DNA of 64,000 nt from Clostridia bacterium. GTDB taxonomy: Bacteria; Bacillota; Clostridia; Oscillospirales; CAG-272. The notes under the pieces are model-generated. The model was not told where the DNA came from. It saw only the letters and a list, made by a program, of their open reading frames with translations, and did no database searches. Shown here in pieces: positions 16,742 through 26,215 of the stretch (within the stretch, counting starts at the first letter, position 1; each line of letters starts with the position of its first letter). The stretch is from the NCBI GenBank assembly GCA_017504625.1, contig JAFVQU010000020.1:62001-126000 (forward strand). The letters are read 5' to 3'. The position numbers were made by a program, and so were the translations under genes.

Positions 16742-19700
16742 ATGGCAAAAACGTTTTTACAGATATTTGAAAAATACGTTCCAAGCGAGCGCGACGCGAA
16801 AATTCTTGAGTCTGCCACCGATATTAAGGTAAGCGCTGACAAGGAAAGCAGAATGCTTCAGGTAAGCTGTGCATTCTCCGATCTTGTGCTCAAGGAAACG
16901 CTGTATAGGATAGAAAACGAGATAGCACAAGCTTATCAGCTTAACTGGGTAAAAATTCTGCCTCGCTATTCCGCAAATCTTTTTGACAGTGACTACGTTT
17001 CCGAGCTTTTGCTTGAAACCGAGACCGTAGGTATAGTTGCCCGCGGTTTTTTCGGAAGATACAGATTCAAGCTTGATGATATGACCTTGACTATTGAAAT
17101 ACCCTTTGCGAAAGAAGGCGTTGACCTTCTTTACGACGCGAGAACACCAAGCGTTATGGAGGGAATTATCAAATCTGAATTTGGTATAAACATCAAGGTA
17201 AACATAGTACATACAAACGATGAGATTTTTCTTGCAAGCAACAACTCGCTTGAAAAGACACTTGAGGATTTTGACAAAAAGCTTGCGCGTGAGGCTTTCG
17301 CGTATCAGACGAGAGAAGACGGACAAGCATCGGATTCTCCCGATCTTTTGCCGAGAAAAACAACGCTTTTTGATGAAGAGGCTACTCCCGAAATCAATGA
17401 CGGTATCTGCACTATAGGAATATCCAAATTTGATATTTCCGAGCCGGAATTCTTCTTTGGCGAGCCGTTCAACATAACGCCTATCGCTATCTCAGCGATA
17501 AACAAGCCTCAGAGAAATATCATTATCGTTGGAAGTGTTTTCGGTTACGCCGCAGAGCCTAACCGTTCAGGCGACCGACTTAACATCGGCTTTTCCGTGA
17601 CTGACGGAAACTCCTCGATCGAGGTAAAGCATTCCGTAGCGATTGAAGATGCCGAGGACATAACCTCAAACGTCCAAAACGGCGCAGTGATCGCGCTTAA
17701 GGGCTACGTCAAAAGAGAGATCCGCAAGGATAAGACCGAGGGAATCGAGCTTCAGTTCTATTTCAGCAATATCGCCAAGATCGAGAAGCTCTCAAGAGAG
17801 GATAACGCTCCCGTAAAGCGCGTAGAGCTTCATTTGCATACCAATATGTCGCATATGGACGCGCTTATTCCGCCCGACGTTGTCGTAAAGCAGGCAAAGG
17901 CTTGGGGACACCCAGCGGTCGCTATTACCGACCACGGAACAGTTCAGGGATATCAGGATGCGATGCTGACGTCCGAGAAGATCGGTCAGAAGGTGATATA
18001 CGGACTTGAGGCGTATTTCGTTAACGACACCGCGGGTGCAGTTTACGGTAGCTACAACAAGGACTACGATGAGGAAACTATCGTATTCGATATAGAAACG
18101 ACGGGTCTTTCGGTGCAGAATTGCAAGATAACCGAAATAGGCGCGGTCAAGATAAAGGATGGCAAGGTAATTGACGTTTTCAACACCTTTGTTAATCCCG
18201 AAACCCCGATTCCTGCCGATATTGTTGATCTGACGGGAATTACGGACGAAATGGTTGCCGATGCGCCCAAGACCAAAGAAGCAATTGAGAGCTTCTTTAA
18301 GTTTATCGGCGGTGCGGATAAGCTTCTCGTTGCGCATAACGCTACCTTTGATACGGGATTTATCCGCTATGCTGCGGAGGAATGCGGATTTGAATTCAAT
18401 AATCCCTATCTTGATACACTTGCGCTTTCGCGCTTCCTCAATCCCGATCTTAAGAAGCATAAGCTTGATATTCTTGCCGATTATTACAAGGTCGGTGAGT
18501 TCAATCACCACCGCGCGTGCGACGACGCGGACGTTTTGGCGAGAATTTATTTTAAAATGATAGCGGCGATGAAGGAGCGAGATGTCAAGGATTTCGATCA
18601 GCTCAAGAGAGATATGAGCGCGAATTCAAACCCCTTGAATCTTAAACCCTACCATCAGATAATTCTCGTTAAAAACAAGATAGGCTTAAAGAATCTTTAT
18701 AAGCTTATTTCTTACGGTTTTTTGAAGTATTTCAAGCGTTTCCCGAGAATCCCCAAGACCGAGCTTGAAAAACACAGAGAAGGACTTATAATTGGCTCTG
18801 CGTGTGAGGCCGGAGAGCTTTTCACGGCAATTCTTGAAAACAAGCCCGAGGCGGAGATTGAGGAGATAGTCAATTTCTACGACTACCTTGAAATACAGCC
18901 TATCTCGAATAACCGCTTCCTTATAGCCGAGGAGAAGGCAAAGGATGACGAGGATCTTCGTAATTTCAACCGACGAATCGTTGAGCTTGGTGAAAAATAC
19001 GGAAAGCCGGTAGTTGCTACCTGTGACGCGCATTTTGTTAACGACGAGGACGAGCTTTACCGCAAGATATTGCTTGCGGGACAAAAGTTCAAGGACTTTG
19101 ACAAGGAATCGCATATCTATTACAGAACGACAGATGAAATGCTTGAGGAGTTCTCTTATCTTGGAGAAGAGAAGGCTTATGAGGTCGTTGTAACCAATAC
19201 AAACCTCATTAACGATATGATAGAGAGCGATATCCGCCCCTTCCCGAAGGGCACGTTTACGCCTAATATGGAGGGCGCGGAGGAGGATCTTCAGCGCATC
19301 TGCTATGAAAGAGCAAAGTCAATGTACGGTGATCCTCTCCCCGAGATAGTAGCGCAACGACTTGACAAGGAGCTTACATCGATTATCAATAACGGCTTTG
19401 CCGTGCTTTATATGATCGCGCAGAAGCTCGTTTGGTATAGCGAAAGCCAAGGCTATCTCGTTGGATCGCGCGGCTCTGTTGGTTCGTCCGTCGTAGCGTC
19501 AATGGCAGGTATCTCCGAGGTAAACCCTCTGCCCGCGCATTATTGGTGTCCTAAGTGTAAATACAGCGATTTCTCGAATCCCGATAAGGCGGGATCGGGA
19601 TTTGACCTCCCCGATAAAAATTGTCCGAACTGCGGTACCAAGATGAACGCGGACGGACATAATATACCCTTTGAAACTTTCCTTGGATTCCACGGTGAAA

Positions 19701-21130
19701 AATCGCCCGATATCGACCTTAACTTCTCGGGTGAGGTTCAGGGAAAGGTGCATAAGTACACCGAGGAGCTTTTCGGTGCGGAAAACGTTTTCCGCGCGGG
19801 AACTATCGGCACGCTTGCGGATAAAACCGCATACGGTTACGTTATGAAATACCTTGAGGAGAAAGGCATAAGCCTGCCTCGCGCTGAGGTCAACCGAATA
19901 GTATCCAACTGCGTAGGCGTAAAGCGTTCAACGGGTCAGCACCCCGGCGGTATCGTCGTTATTCCCAAGGAGTATGAGATATACGATTTCTGTCCTGTTC
20001 AGCACCCTGCCGATGACCCGAACTCTGATATTGTAACCACGCACTTTACGTTTGAATATCTGCACGATACGCTATTAAAGCTTGACGAGCTCGGACACGA
20101 TATTCCGACAAAGTATAAGTATCTTGAGAAATACTCGGGTAACAAGAGCGTTATGGAAGTTCCCATGAACGATAAGTCTGTCTACGAGCTTTTCCTTTCG
20201 ACAAAGCCGCTCGGCGTGAGAGAAGGTGACCTTGACTGTCACGTTGGTACTTACGGCTTACCCGAATTCGGTACGAAATTCGTTATGCAGATGGTTGAGG
20301 ATGCAAAGCCCAAGACCTTCTCAGACCTCTTGCAGATATCGGGACTTTCACACGGCACGGACGTATGGCTCGGTAACGCGCAGGACCTTATAAAGAATGG
20401 AATTTGTGACATTTCAAAGGTTATCGGATGTCGAGATAACATAATGAACGACCTTATCGCGTATGGAGTTGATAAGGCGCACTCCTTCAAAATTATGGAG
20501 TCTGTGCGAAAGGGTAAGGGACTTACGCCCGAGTGGATCGAGGAGATGATAGCGGCAGGCGTTCCCGAGTGGTATATTGACTCGTGTAAGAAGATCAAGT
20601 ACATGTTTCCGAAGGCGCACGCTGCGGCGTACGTTATGTCGGCAATACGTCTTGGCTGGTATAAGGTTCACGAGCCTCTCGCATTCTATTGCGCGATGTT
20701 TACCGTTGCTCCCGGCGGATTTGACGCCGAGATAGCTATGGGCGGTCGCGGAAAGGTAATAGAAACGATCAAGGATATTGAAAAACGAGGCAAGGAAGCA
20801 TCCCCCAAGGAGCAGGCAAGTATCCCTTCGCTTCAGCTTACGAATGAGGCTATGGCGCGTGGAATTAAGTTCCTTCCCGTAAATATCATCAAATCAGATG
20901 CGTCTGCATTCGTGCCCGAAAACGGCTGTATCAGAATGCCTTTCTCGGCTTTATCGGGACTTGGTGAGAACGCGGCGGCGAATATCATAGCGGCGAGAGA
21001 TGAGGAGCCCTTCTTCTCGGTCGAGGATCTTCAGATAAGAGCAAAGCTTTCAAAGACGGTAATTGAGGTTCTTCGTAAAAATAAAGTTCTGGAAGGACTT
21101 GATGAAACCGACCAGCTTTCGTTCTTCTGA
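16742..21130 (+). CDS. polC: DNA polymerase III, PolC type
   Basis: 1462 residues, full length. The main replicative polymerase of low-GC Gram-positives, with built-in 3'-5' proofreading. In order: an N-terminal domain; an OB-fold (from about 235); a PHP domain with RVELHLHTNMSHMDA (about 360); a DnaQ-type exonuclease inserted in PHP, with VFDIETTGLS (about 446) and HNATFDTGF (about 530); the catalytic palm with GSRGSVGSSVVASM (about 908) and the Asp pair in PDIDLNFSG (about 989); a zinc finger CPKCK...CPNCGTKM (936-964); and a C-terminal helical domain. The ribosome site is weak. It ends the housekeeping run and is followed by a two-way terminator. Confidence 0.98.
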   Translation: MAKTFLQIFEKYVPSERDAKILESATDIKVSADKESRMLQVSCAFSDLVLKETLYRIENEIAQAYQLNWVKILPRYSANLFDSDYVSELLLETETVGIVARGFFGRYRFKLDDMTLTIEIPFAKEGVDLLYDARTPSVMEGIIKSEFGINIKVNIVHTNDEIFLASNNSLEKTLEDFDKKLAREAFAYQTREDGQASDSPDLLPRKTTLFDEEATPEINDGICTIGISKFDISEPEFFFGEPFNITPIAISAINKPQRNIIIVGSVFGYAAEPNRSGDRLNIGFSVTDGNSSIEVKHSVAIEDAEDITSNVQNGAVIALKGYVKREIRKDKTEGIELQFYFSNIAKIEKLSREDNAPVKRVELHLHTNMSHMDALIPPDVVVKQAKAWGHPAVAITDHGTVQGYQDAMLTSEKIGQKVIYGLEAYFVNDTAGAVYGSYNKDYDEETIVFDIETTGLSVQNCKITEIGAVKIKDGKVIDVFNTFVNPETPIPADIVDLTGITDEMVADAPKTKEAIESFFKFIGGADKLLVAHNATFDTGFIRYAAEECGFEFNNPYLDTLALSRFLNPDLKKHKLDILADYYKVGEFNHHRACDDADVLARIYFKMIAAMKERDVKDFDQLKRDMSANSNPLNLKPYHQIILVKNKIGLKNLYKLISYGFLKYFKRFPRIPKTELEKHREGLIIGSACEAGELFTAILENKPEAEIEEIVNFYDYLEIQPISNNRFLIAEEKAKDDEDLRNFNRRIVELGEKYGKPVVATCDAHFVNDEDELYRKILLAGQKFKDFDKESHIYYRTTDEMLEEFSYLGEEKAYEVVVTNTNLINDMIESDIRPFPKGTFTPNMEGAEEDLQRICYERAKSMYGDPLPEIVAQRLDKELTSIINNGFAVLYMIAQKLVWYSESQGYLVGSRGSVGSSVVASMAGISEVNPLPAHYWCPKCKYSDFSNPDKAGSGFDLPDKNCPNCGTKMNADGHNIPFETFLGFHGEKSPDIDLNFSGEVQGKVHKYTEELFGAENVFRAGTIGTLADKTAYGYVMKYLEEKGISLPRAEVNRIVSNCVGVKRSTGQHPGGIVVIPKEYEIYDFCPVQHPADDPNSDIVTTHFTFEYLHDTLLKLDELGHDIPTKYKYLEKYSGNKSVMEVPMNDKSVYELFLSTKPLGVREGDLDCHVGTYGLPEFGTKFVMQMVEDAKPKTFSDLLQISGLSHGTDVWLGNAQDLIKNGICDISKVIGCRDNIMNDLIAYGVDKAHSFKIMESVRKGKGLTPEWIEEMIAAGVPEWYIDSCKKIKYMFPKAHAAAYVMSAIRLGWYKVHEPLAFYCAMFTVAPGGFDAEIAMGGRGKVIETIKDIEKRGKEASPKEQASIPSLQLTNEAMARGIKFLPVNIIKSDASAFVPENGCIRMPFSALSGLGENAAANIIAARDEEPFFSVEDLQIRAKLSKTVIEVLRKNKVLEGLDETDQLSFF

Positions 21131-21154
21131 TAAACGTACTTGTAATCAAGGCAA

Positions 21155-21195
21155 ACAAAAAGCCCGACCGAAATTCGGTCGGGCATGTTTTATTT
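21155..21195. terminator. Bidirectional terminator between polC and the leucine-rich repeat gene
   Basis: GCCCGACCGA pairs with TCGGTCGGGC at 21162-21184. On the minus strand the stem is followed by TTTTTGTTTG, a strong tail; on the plus strand by ATGTTTTATTT, a weaker one. Confidence 0.88.
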
Positions 21196-21198
21196 AAT

Positions 21199-21861
21199 TT
21201 AGGATACCATTCTGATTCCGTCTGCCTCATAGAAAGCAAATTGGTTTATAACCGTTCTTGCGGGGAGTATTATTTTATCAAGCGAGATGCAGTATGCAAA
21301 GGCAAACTCGTCGATATATTCAAGCTTGCCTGGGATATTTATGCTCTCAAGCTCACAGCAAGCGTAGAAAGTGCCACTTTCAATAGATTTAAGTGAATCC
21401 GGCAGAATAACGGATCTGAGACCTCTGCAGCCCTCAAATGCGGATGCTCCGAGAGAATACAGGCTTTCGGGAAGTGTTACCGCGGTAAGATTTGAGCAGT
21501 AGGCAAATGCCTTTTTTTCAATCATAAGCAGTTTATCGCAAAGCTCAATAGAAGAGAGAGAATCACAACCGATAAATGCGCGTGTGGATACGTGTAAAAC
21601 ACCGCTAAGACTTGCAGATTCAAGATGTCTGCACCATGCGAATGCTTCTGCGCCGATGTAGTCGACCGACTTGGGCAGAACCACGCTCTTTATCATGTCA
21701 TTGTGGGCAAACGCACCGCTGTCGACACTTGTGACCTCCATGCCGTCAACAAATGCGGGAACGACGATATTTTCGTCGTTGCAGGAGCCTATCCCGCACA
21801 AGGAAAGCTTATTTTCGGCAAGCGATCTGTATTCAAGGCCGCTTGAAAACTGCGTGTTCAT
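21199..21861 (-). CDS. BspA-type leucine-rich repeat protein (LRR_5)
   Basis: 220 residues from the chosen start. About seven repeats of the BspA/TpLRR kind (GAFAHNDMIKSVVLPKSVDY, then AFEGCRGLRSVILPDSLKSI), each about 23 residues. There is no signal peptide or membrane segment, so it is probably cytoplasmic, unlike most BspA-like surface proteins; the partner is unknown. ATG 21861 is chosen over a TTG at 21936 and an ATG at 21921: GGGAGG lies 9 bp upstream, and the promoter -10 (21924-21929) would put the transcript start downstream of both alternatives. Confidence 0.82.
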   Translation of the reverse strand: MNTQFSSGLEYRSLAENKLSLCGIGSCNDENIVVPAFVDGMEVTSVDSGAFAHNDMIKSVVLPKSVDYIGAEAFAWCRHLESASLSGVLHVSTRAFIGCDSLSSIELCDKLLMIEKKAFAYCSNLTAVTLPESLYSLGASAFEGCRGLRSVILPDSLKSIESGTFYACCELESINIPGKLEYIDEFAFAYCISLDKIILPARTVINQFAFYEADGIRMVS

Positions 21862-21923
21862 CTGCGAGATCCTCCCATAATAATTTGGCACGGGATGTAT
21901 TTTTTCCTTCGAGCCATACATTG

Positions 21924-21952
21924 ATTTTACACCCAAAAAGGCATTTTGTCAA
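21924..21952 (-). promoter_or_regulatory. Sigma-A promoter of the leucine-rich repeat gene
   Basis: On the minus strand TTGACA (21952-21947), a 17-bp spacer and TAAAAT (21929-21924). The 5' leader to ATG 21861 would be about 55 nt. The rest of the gap up to 22152 is AT-rich and shows no clear plus-strand promoter for dut. Confidence 0.85.
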
Positions 21953-22151
21953 CCCTATTCGTGAAATTTGCACCTTTTGCGACCTGCAACGATGGTGAAA
22001 AGGGCAAGTCCTTTGAGAAAATTATATATGTTGGACATGCGTTTTATGCAATAAATATATAGTTTTTCATGATAAAATTTCGTATGTTAACTCTTTAGTC
22101 ATTATTTGGTGTTAAAATTATTTTATAAGTATTAAAAAGAGAGGTTATCTC

Positions 22152-22595
22152 ATGAAAACCAAAGTTGAAATAAAAAAGCTCGACAAAAGAGCTATAATCC
22201 CAACGTACGGTACGGAGTTTTCCGCAGGAGCGGATATTTATGCGCTTCTTGATGAGCCCGTGACCATTGCTCCCGGCGAGACCAAGCTTATCCATACGGG
22301 ACTTGCTATGGCGATCCCCGAGGGACTTGTAGGACTTAATTTCGCGCGTAGCGGTATGGCGACGAAGAAGGGACTTGCTCCCGCTAACAAGGTCGGTGTA
22401 ATTGACAGCGATTATCGCGGTGAGGTTATGGTCGCGCTTTACAATCAAGGTGAGACTGCTCAAACTGTAGAGCATGGCGACAGAATTGCGCAGATGGTGT
22501 TCGTACCTTATTATGCTGCGGATTTCGTGCTTTGCGATAACCTTGACGAAACTGTGCGCGGCGCAGGCGGATTTGGTTCTACCGGAATAAAATAA
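22152..22595 (+). CDS. dut: dUTP diphosphatase
   Basis: 147 residues, the standard trimeric dUTPase length. It hydrolyses dUTP to dUMP, keeping uracil out of DNA and supplying dTMP synthesis. All five motifs are visible: SAGADIYALLDEP (I), ARSGMATKKGL (II), GVIDSDYRGEVMVALYN (III), HGDRIAQMVFVPY (IV) and the C-terminal GAGGFGSTG (V). GAGAGG precedes the ATG. It lies 46 bp before the first CobW GTPase gene. Confidence 0.96.
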   Translation: MKTKVEIKKLDKRAIIPTYGTEFSAGADIYALLDEPVTIAPGETKLIHTGLAMAIPEGLVGLNFARSGMATKKGLAPANKVGVIDSDYRGEVMVALYNQGETAQTVEHGDRIAQMVFVPYYAADFVLCDNLDETVRGAGGFGSTGIK

Positions 22596-22641
22596 AAGCA
22601 CAAAAAACAAAGTGAAATATATTAACACGAAAGGCGATAAA

Positions 22642-23910
22642 ATGACAAGAATTGATATTTTTTCGGGATTTCTCGGCGCAGGAAAAACCACGCTTATAAA
22701 GAAGCTTATTGAGGAAGCGTACAAGGGCGAGAAGATAGTTCTTATTGAAAATGAATTCGGTGAGATAGGTATTGACGGCGGATTTCTTGCAGAGGCGGGA
22801 ATTCAAATAAACGAAATGAATTCGGGCTGTATCTGTTGCTCGCTCGTAGGAGATTTTGCGGCGGCACTTCAAAAGGTCATAGCGGAATACGCTCCTGACA
22901 GAATCCTTATTGAGCCGTCGGGCGTTGGCAAGCTTTCCGACGTTATAAAGGCGGTTAAGAGCGCGGATACCGAGGGCGCGGTGCTTGGCGGATTTACAAC
23001 GGTCGTTGATGCTAATAAGTGCAAGATGCACATGAAGAATTTTGGCGAGTTTTTCAACGATCAGGTTGAAAGCGCAGGTTGTATAGTGCTCAGCCACACG
23101 GGAAAGATCTCGGATGCCAAAATCGCAGAGTGTATAGAGCTTTTAAGAGCGCATAACGAAAATGCGGTAATCGTATCGACTCCTTGGAATATGCTTTCGG
23201 GTACGCAGATGCTTGAGGCAATGGAGCGCAAGTCTACCCTTGAAGGAGAGCTCGAAAAGCTTGAAAAGGAAGCTCACGAGCATCATCACGAGCATCACCA
23301 CCATGACGGCGAGTGTTGCCACCACGATCACGAGCATCATCACCACGACGGCGAGTGCTGCCACCACGATCACGAGCATCATCACCACGACGGCGAGTGT
23401 TGCCACCACGATCACGAGCATCATCACCACGACGGCGAGTGTTGCCACCACGATCACGAGCATCACCACCATGACGGCGAGTGCTGCCACCACGATCACG
23501 AGCATCACCACCACGACGGTGAGTGTTGCCATCACGATCACGAGCATCACCATGAATATGATGAGCACGGCAATTGTTCCTGCGGACATCATCATGAGCA
23601 CGGTGAACATCACCACCATCACGCAGACGAGGTGTTCGTCAGCTTTGGCGTGGAAACCACAAAGAAGTTTAACCTTGACATTCTCAAGTCGGTGCTTGAT
23701 AGCTTTACTGATACCGAAAAATACGGCGTGGTATTGCGCGCGAAGGGAATCGTTGAGGGCGACAGCGGTGAATGGATCCACTTTGACTATATCCCCGGCG
23801 AGAGCGATCTCCGTTACGGCGGTGCGGGCATAATAGGAAGACTCTGCGTTATCGGCTCAAAGCTTAATAAGGAAGCTCTTGAGGAAGCTCTCGGAGTAAC
23901 TCTTGCATAA
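22642..23910 (+). CDS. CobW/COG0523 GTPase with His/Cys tandem-repeat insert (putative zinc metallochaperone)
   Basis: 422 residues. G3E-family GTPase features: Walker A SGFLGAGKTTLIKKL at the N-terminus, IENEFGEIGIDG, the metal-binding CxCC motif in SGCICCSLVGDF, LIEPSGVGKL, and a CobW C-terminal domain from about 340. Between the domains (about 210-335) is an exceptionally His/Cys-rich insert made of six 14-residue repeats plus GNCSCGHHHEHGEHHHHH. Members such as YciC/ZagA deliver or buffer zinc in the cytoplasm; this insert should bind many metal ions. ATG 22642 is chosen because GAAAGG precedes it. It is followed 17 bp later by a second CobW-like gene. No Zur-type operator was recognised. 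Confidence 0.9.
   Translation: MTRIDIFSGFLGAGKTTLIKKLIEEAYKGEKIVLIENEFGEIGIDGGFLAEAGIQINEMNSGCICCSLVGDFAAALQKVIAEYAPDRILIEPSGVGKLSDVIKAVKSADTEGAVLGGFTTVVDANKCKMHMKNFGEFFNDQVESAGCIVLSHTGKISDAKIAECIELLRAHNENAVIVSTPWNMLSGTQMLEAMERKSTLEGELEKLEKEAHEHHHEHHHHDGECCHHDHEHHHHDGECCHHDHEHHHHDGECCHHDHEHHHHDGECCHHDHEHHHHDGECCHHDHEHHHHDGECCHHDHEHHHEYDEHGNCSCGHHHEHGEHHHHHADEVFVSFGVETTKKFNLDILKSVLDSFTDTEKYGVVLRAKGIVEGDSGEWIHFDYIPGESDLRYGGAGIIGRLCVIGSKLNKEALEEALGVTLA
23287..23538 (+). repeat. Six tandem 42-bp repeats encoding HEHHHHDGECCHHD
   Basis: In-frame units start at 23287, 23329, 23371, 23413, 23455 and 23497 and differ only by synonymous third-base changes (CAC/CAT, TGC/TGT, GGC/GGT). A degenerate seventh start follows. 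The number is likely to vary between strains by slippage. Confidence 0.95.
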
Positions 23911-23927
23911 AGAAAGGTTCAAATAAT

Positions 23928-24878
23928 ATGGCAACAGCAAATATACCCGTATATCTTTTCACGGGATTTCTTGAGGGCGGTAAGACGCATATAATTCAGG
24001 AGTCAATGTGCGATGAGAGATTCAACACGGGAGAAAAGACTCTGATAATTCAATGCGAGGAAGGCATTGACGAGCTTGACGTGTCTATGTTCAGCGGAAA
24101 GAACGTCTACCTTGCAACGATTGATTGTGAGAGCGACGTTACCGCAAAGAAGCTTGACGCTTGCCGTCAGGGACACAAGATAGACCGTGTCATCATTGAG
24201 TATAACGGTATGTGGCAGCTCTCAACGCTTTATGAGAATCTGCCTGACGGTTGGTTTATCTTTCAGAATATGATGTTTGCCGATGCAAACACGTTTATCA
24301 CTTATAACCAGAATATGAGAAGCCTTATGTTTGATAAGCTTCTTTCCTGCGAGATGATCGTGCTCAACCGTACCCCCGATAATATCGACAAGGACGAGGT
24401 TCACAAAATCGTTCGCGGAGTTTCGCGTCGCGCGGCAATAACCTACGATTATCCCGACGGACACGTTGAATACGATGAGATCGAGGATCCTCTGCCTTTT
24501 GACGTTGACGCCGACGTTATCGTTATTGAGGATGACGATTACGCTCTTTGGTATCGCGATATGAGTGAGGATATGGCGAAATACGATGGTAAGACGGTCA
24601 AATTCAAGGGAATTATTGCCCGCGATATAAAGCTTGGAAAGGATGCTATCATTATCGGCAGACACGTTATGACATGCTGCGTTGAGGATATCGCGTATAA
24701 CGGACTCGTTTGCAAGTTCAAGTCCTCCGTTGCGTACAAGACACGCGATTGGATAAACGTGCAGGGTAAGATAAAGATAGAGCCTCACAAGCTCTACGGC
24801 AGACCGGGTCCCGTAATTTATGCTGAAACAAGCGCTTATACCGATAAGCCCGAAAAGGAAGTCGCAACATTTTATTGA
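23928..24878 (+). CDS. CobW-like P-loop protein apparently fused to a YcgQ/DUF1980-type C-terminal domain
   Basis: 316 residues. The N-terminus has a CobW-type Walker A variant, LFTGFLEGGKTH (about 10-21), and VIIEYNGMWQL in the place of the family's IEPSG switch. The CxCC metal motif of the neighbouring GTPase is missing. From about residue 220 the sequence changes to a beta-rich domain (KTVKFKGIIARDIKLG, then IIGRHVMTCCVEDIAYNGLV) like the C-terminal part of YcgQ/TIGR03943 (DUF1980) proteins, which are normally separate membrane proteins found near CobW genes and DUF318 permeases. The domain match is from memory of the family. Probably works with the upstream GTPase in metal homeostasis. 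Confidence 0.72.
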   Translation: MATANIPVYLFTGFLEGGKTHIIQESMCDERFNTGEKTLIIQCEEGIDELDVSMFSGKNVYLATIDCESDVTAKKLDACRQGHKIDRVIIEYNGMWQLSTLYENLPDGWFIFQNMMFADANTFITYNQNMRSLMFDKLLSCEMIVLNRTPDNIDKDEVHKIVRGVSRRAAITYDYPDGHVEYDEIEDPLPFDVDADVIVIEDDDYALWYRDMSEDMAKYDGKTVKFKGIIARDIKLGKDAIIIGRHVMTCCVEDIAYNGLVCKFKSSVAYKTRDWINVQGKIKIEPHKLYGRPGPVIYAETSAYTDKPEKEVATFY

Positions 24879-24897
24879 TTGAAGCTTGAGGTTTAAT

Positions 24898-26067
24898 ATG
24901 GCAAAAAACGTAAAGGCTCTCTCAAGAGCCAAGGCACTTCAACCGCCCATAATTCCCGTTAAGGAAGAGAGAAATATGGGTGTGGAGCTTTTCCGAGTTG
25001 TTTCAATGATACTCGTTGTAACGCTCCACGTTCTCGGTCACGGCGGAATATATGCGAGAACTGCACTTCTCAGCGACAACTATAAGGTCGCGTGGTTTCT
25101 TGAAACTCTCGCGTATTGCTCGGTCAATTGCTATGCCTTGATATCGGGCTATGCTAACGTAAAATCAGGCTTTAAATTCCGCAGATTTTTCCACCTCTGG
25201 CTTGAGGTTGCGGTGCTCAACGTAGGTCTGACCACCGTGATGCACTTTTTTGTGCCGACCGCGGTTGTGACGGGCGAATATTGGATCCGCGCGTTCTTCC
25301 CATTGACTGCCAGAGCGTTCTGGTATTTCTGCGCATACTCATTTATGTTCCCGCTTTTGCCTATACTCAATAAGGGACTTTTGTCGCTTCAGAAGTGGCA
25401 GCACGCGCTTATCGCCGTGCTTTTGCAGATACCTACAATCTTCCGCCTTATTATGCAAAAGGACAACTACGTGCTTGGAAGCGGATATTCGTGCGTATGG
25501 CTTATTTGCCTTTACGTAATCGGCGCGTATTTCAGAATCTACGGTTTGCCTAGATGGGCAAAATGGTGGCTTATGCTACCGACAGCGCTTGGAGCAACCT
25601 ACGTTGCTTGGGCGTTCAAGATCGGTATAGAGCAGAGAGTTGTCGACGGATTGCTTTCAAAGGAGTCGCTACTATACGAAAACAGAGGAATACTTATAAG
25701 CTATATTTCCCCCTGTATGACGATAACTGCGGTCGCGTTGTTCCTTTGCTTTATGCAAATAAAGATAAAAGCGAGGATTCCCAAGACCATCGTTGCCAAT
25801 CTTGCAAAAGCGACGTTTGGCGTGTTTATTTTGCACGTTGGAGCGGCATTCTGGTACTTCGATGAGTTCTGGCACAAATTCCGCCCCTATGCTAAGCTTG
25901 AAACTTGGGATATGGTATGGCATATTTTGCTTGCCGTGATGGGAATTTACCTTGTCGCATCGCTTATTTCGATAGCAAGAATATATCTCTTTAAGCTACT
26001 CAAAATAGATAAGCTTATCGACTACATAGCCGAGCTTCCCTTGAAAAGAAAAATGAAGATAAAATAA
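24898..26067 (+). CDS. Acyltransferase family 3 (OafA-like) membrane protein
   Basis: 389 residues with about ten hydrophobic segments. The N-terminal motif EERNMGVELFRVVSMILVV followed by TLHVLGHGG is the family's RN...LR...H signature. Such enzymes transfer acetyl, succinyl or similar groups to sugars of cell-surface polymers from within the membrane. ATG 24898 is chosen because TGAGG lies just upstream, rather than an earlier frame start at 24886. It is 19 bp behind the CobW-fusion gene and probably shares its transcript, although no functional link is evident. A strong terminator follows. Confidence 0.85.
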   Translation: MAKNVKALSRAKALQPPIIPVKEERNMGVELFRVVSMILVVTLHVLGHGGIYARTALLSDNYKVAWFLETLAYCSVNCYALISGYANVKSGFKFRRFFHLWLEVAVLNVGLTTVMHFFVPTAVVTGEYWIRAFFPLTARAFWYFCAYSFMFPLLPILNKGLLSLQKWQHALIAVLLQIPTIFRLIMQKDNYVLGSGYSCVWLICLYVIGAYFRIYGLPRWAKWWLMLPTALGATYVAWAFKIGIEQRVVDGLLSKESLLYENRGILISYISPCMTITAVALFLCFMQIKIKARIPKTIVANLAKATFGVFILHVGAAFWYFDEFWHKFRPYAKLETWDMVWHILLAVMGIYLVASLISIARIYLFKLLKIDKLIDYIAELPLKRKMKIK

Positions 26068-26100
26068 AAATATCGGGCGTTGTCGCCCGATATTTTTATT
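26066..26100 (+). terminator. Terminator after the acyltransferase gene
   Basis: Fourteen-bp stem (AAAAATATCGGGCG with CGCCCGATATTTTT), 4-nt loop TTGT, then ATT. Confidence 0.93.
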
Positions 26101-26215
26101 TTGCGTATATTCCCCAAAATGCCGTAACAGTTGCGACATTTCGACATAGAATGATATTGAAGAAAGCCCGTGATATTCGCGTGCTTTCTATTACAACATA
26201 TAGGGGGATTATATT

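Noticed and set aside
22081..22130. Possible promoter for dut (TTGGTG...TATAAG)
   Set aside because: The spacing is 12 bp and other hexamer pairs are equally poor, so none can be supported.
23287..23538. Regularly spaced repeats that could suggest a CRISPR array
   Set aside because: The units are directly adjacent with no spacers, keep one reading frame and lie inside a GTPase gene.
23143..23781. Minus-strand frame with MVVMLVIVVA-like repeats
   Set aside because: It is the reverse reading of the His/Cys repeat of the CobW gene, so its repeats are a by-product.
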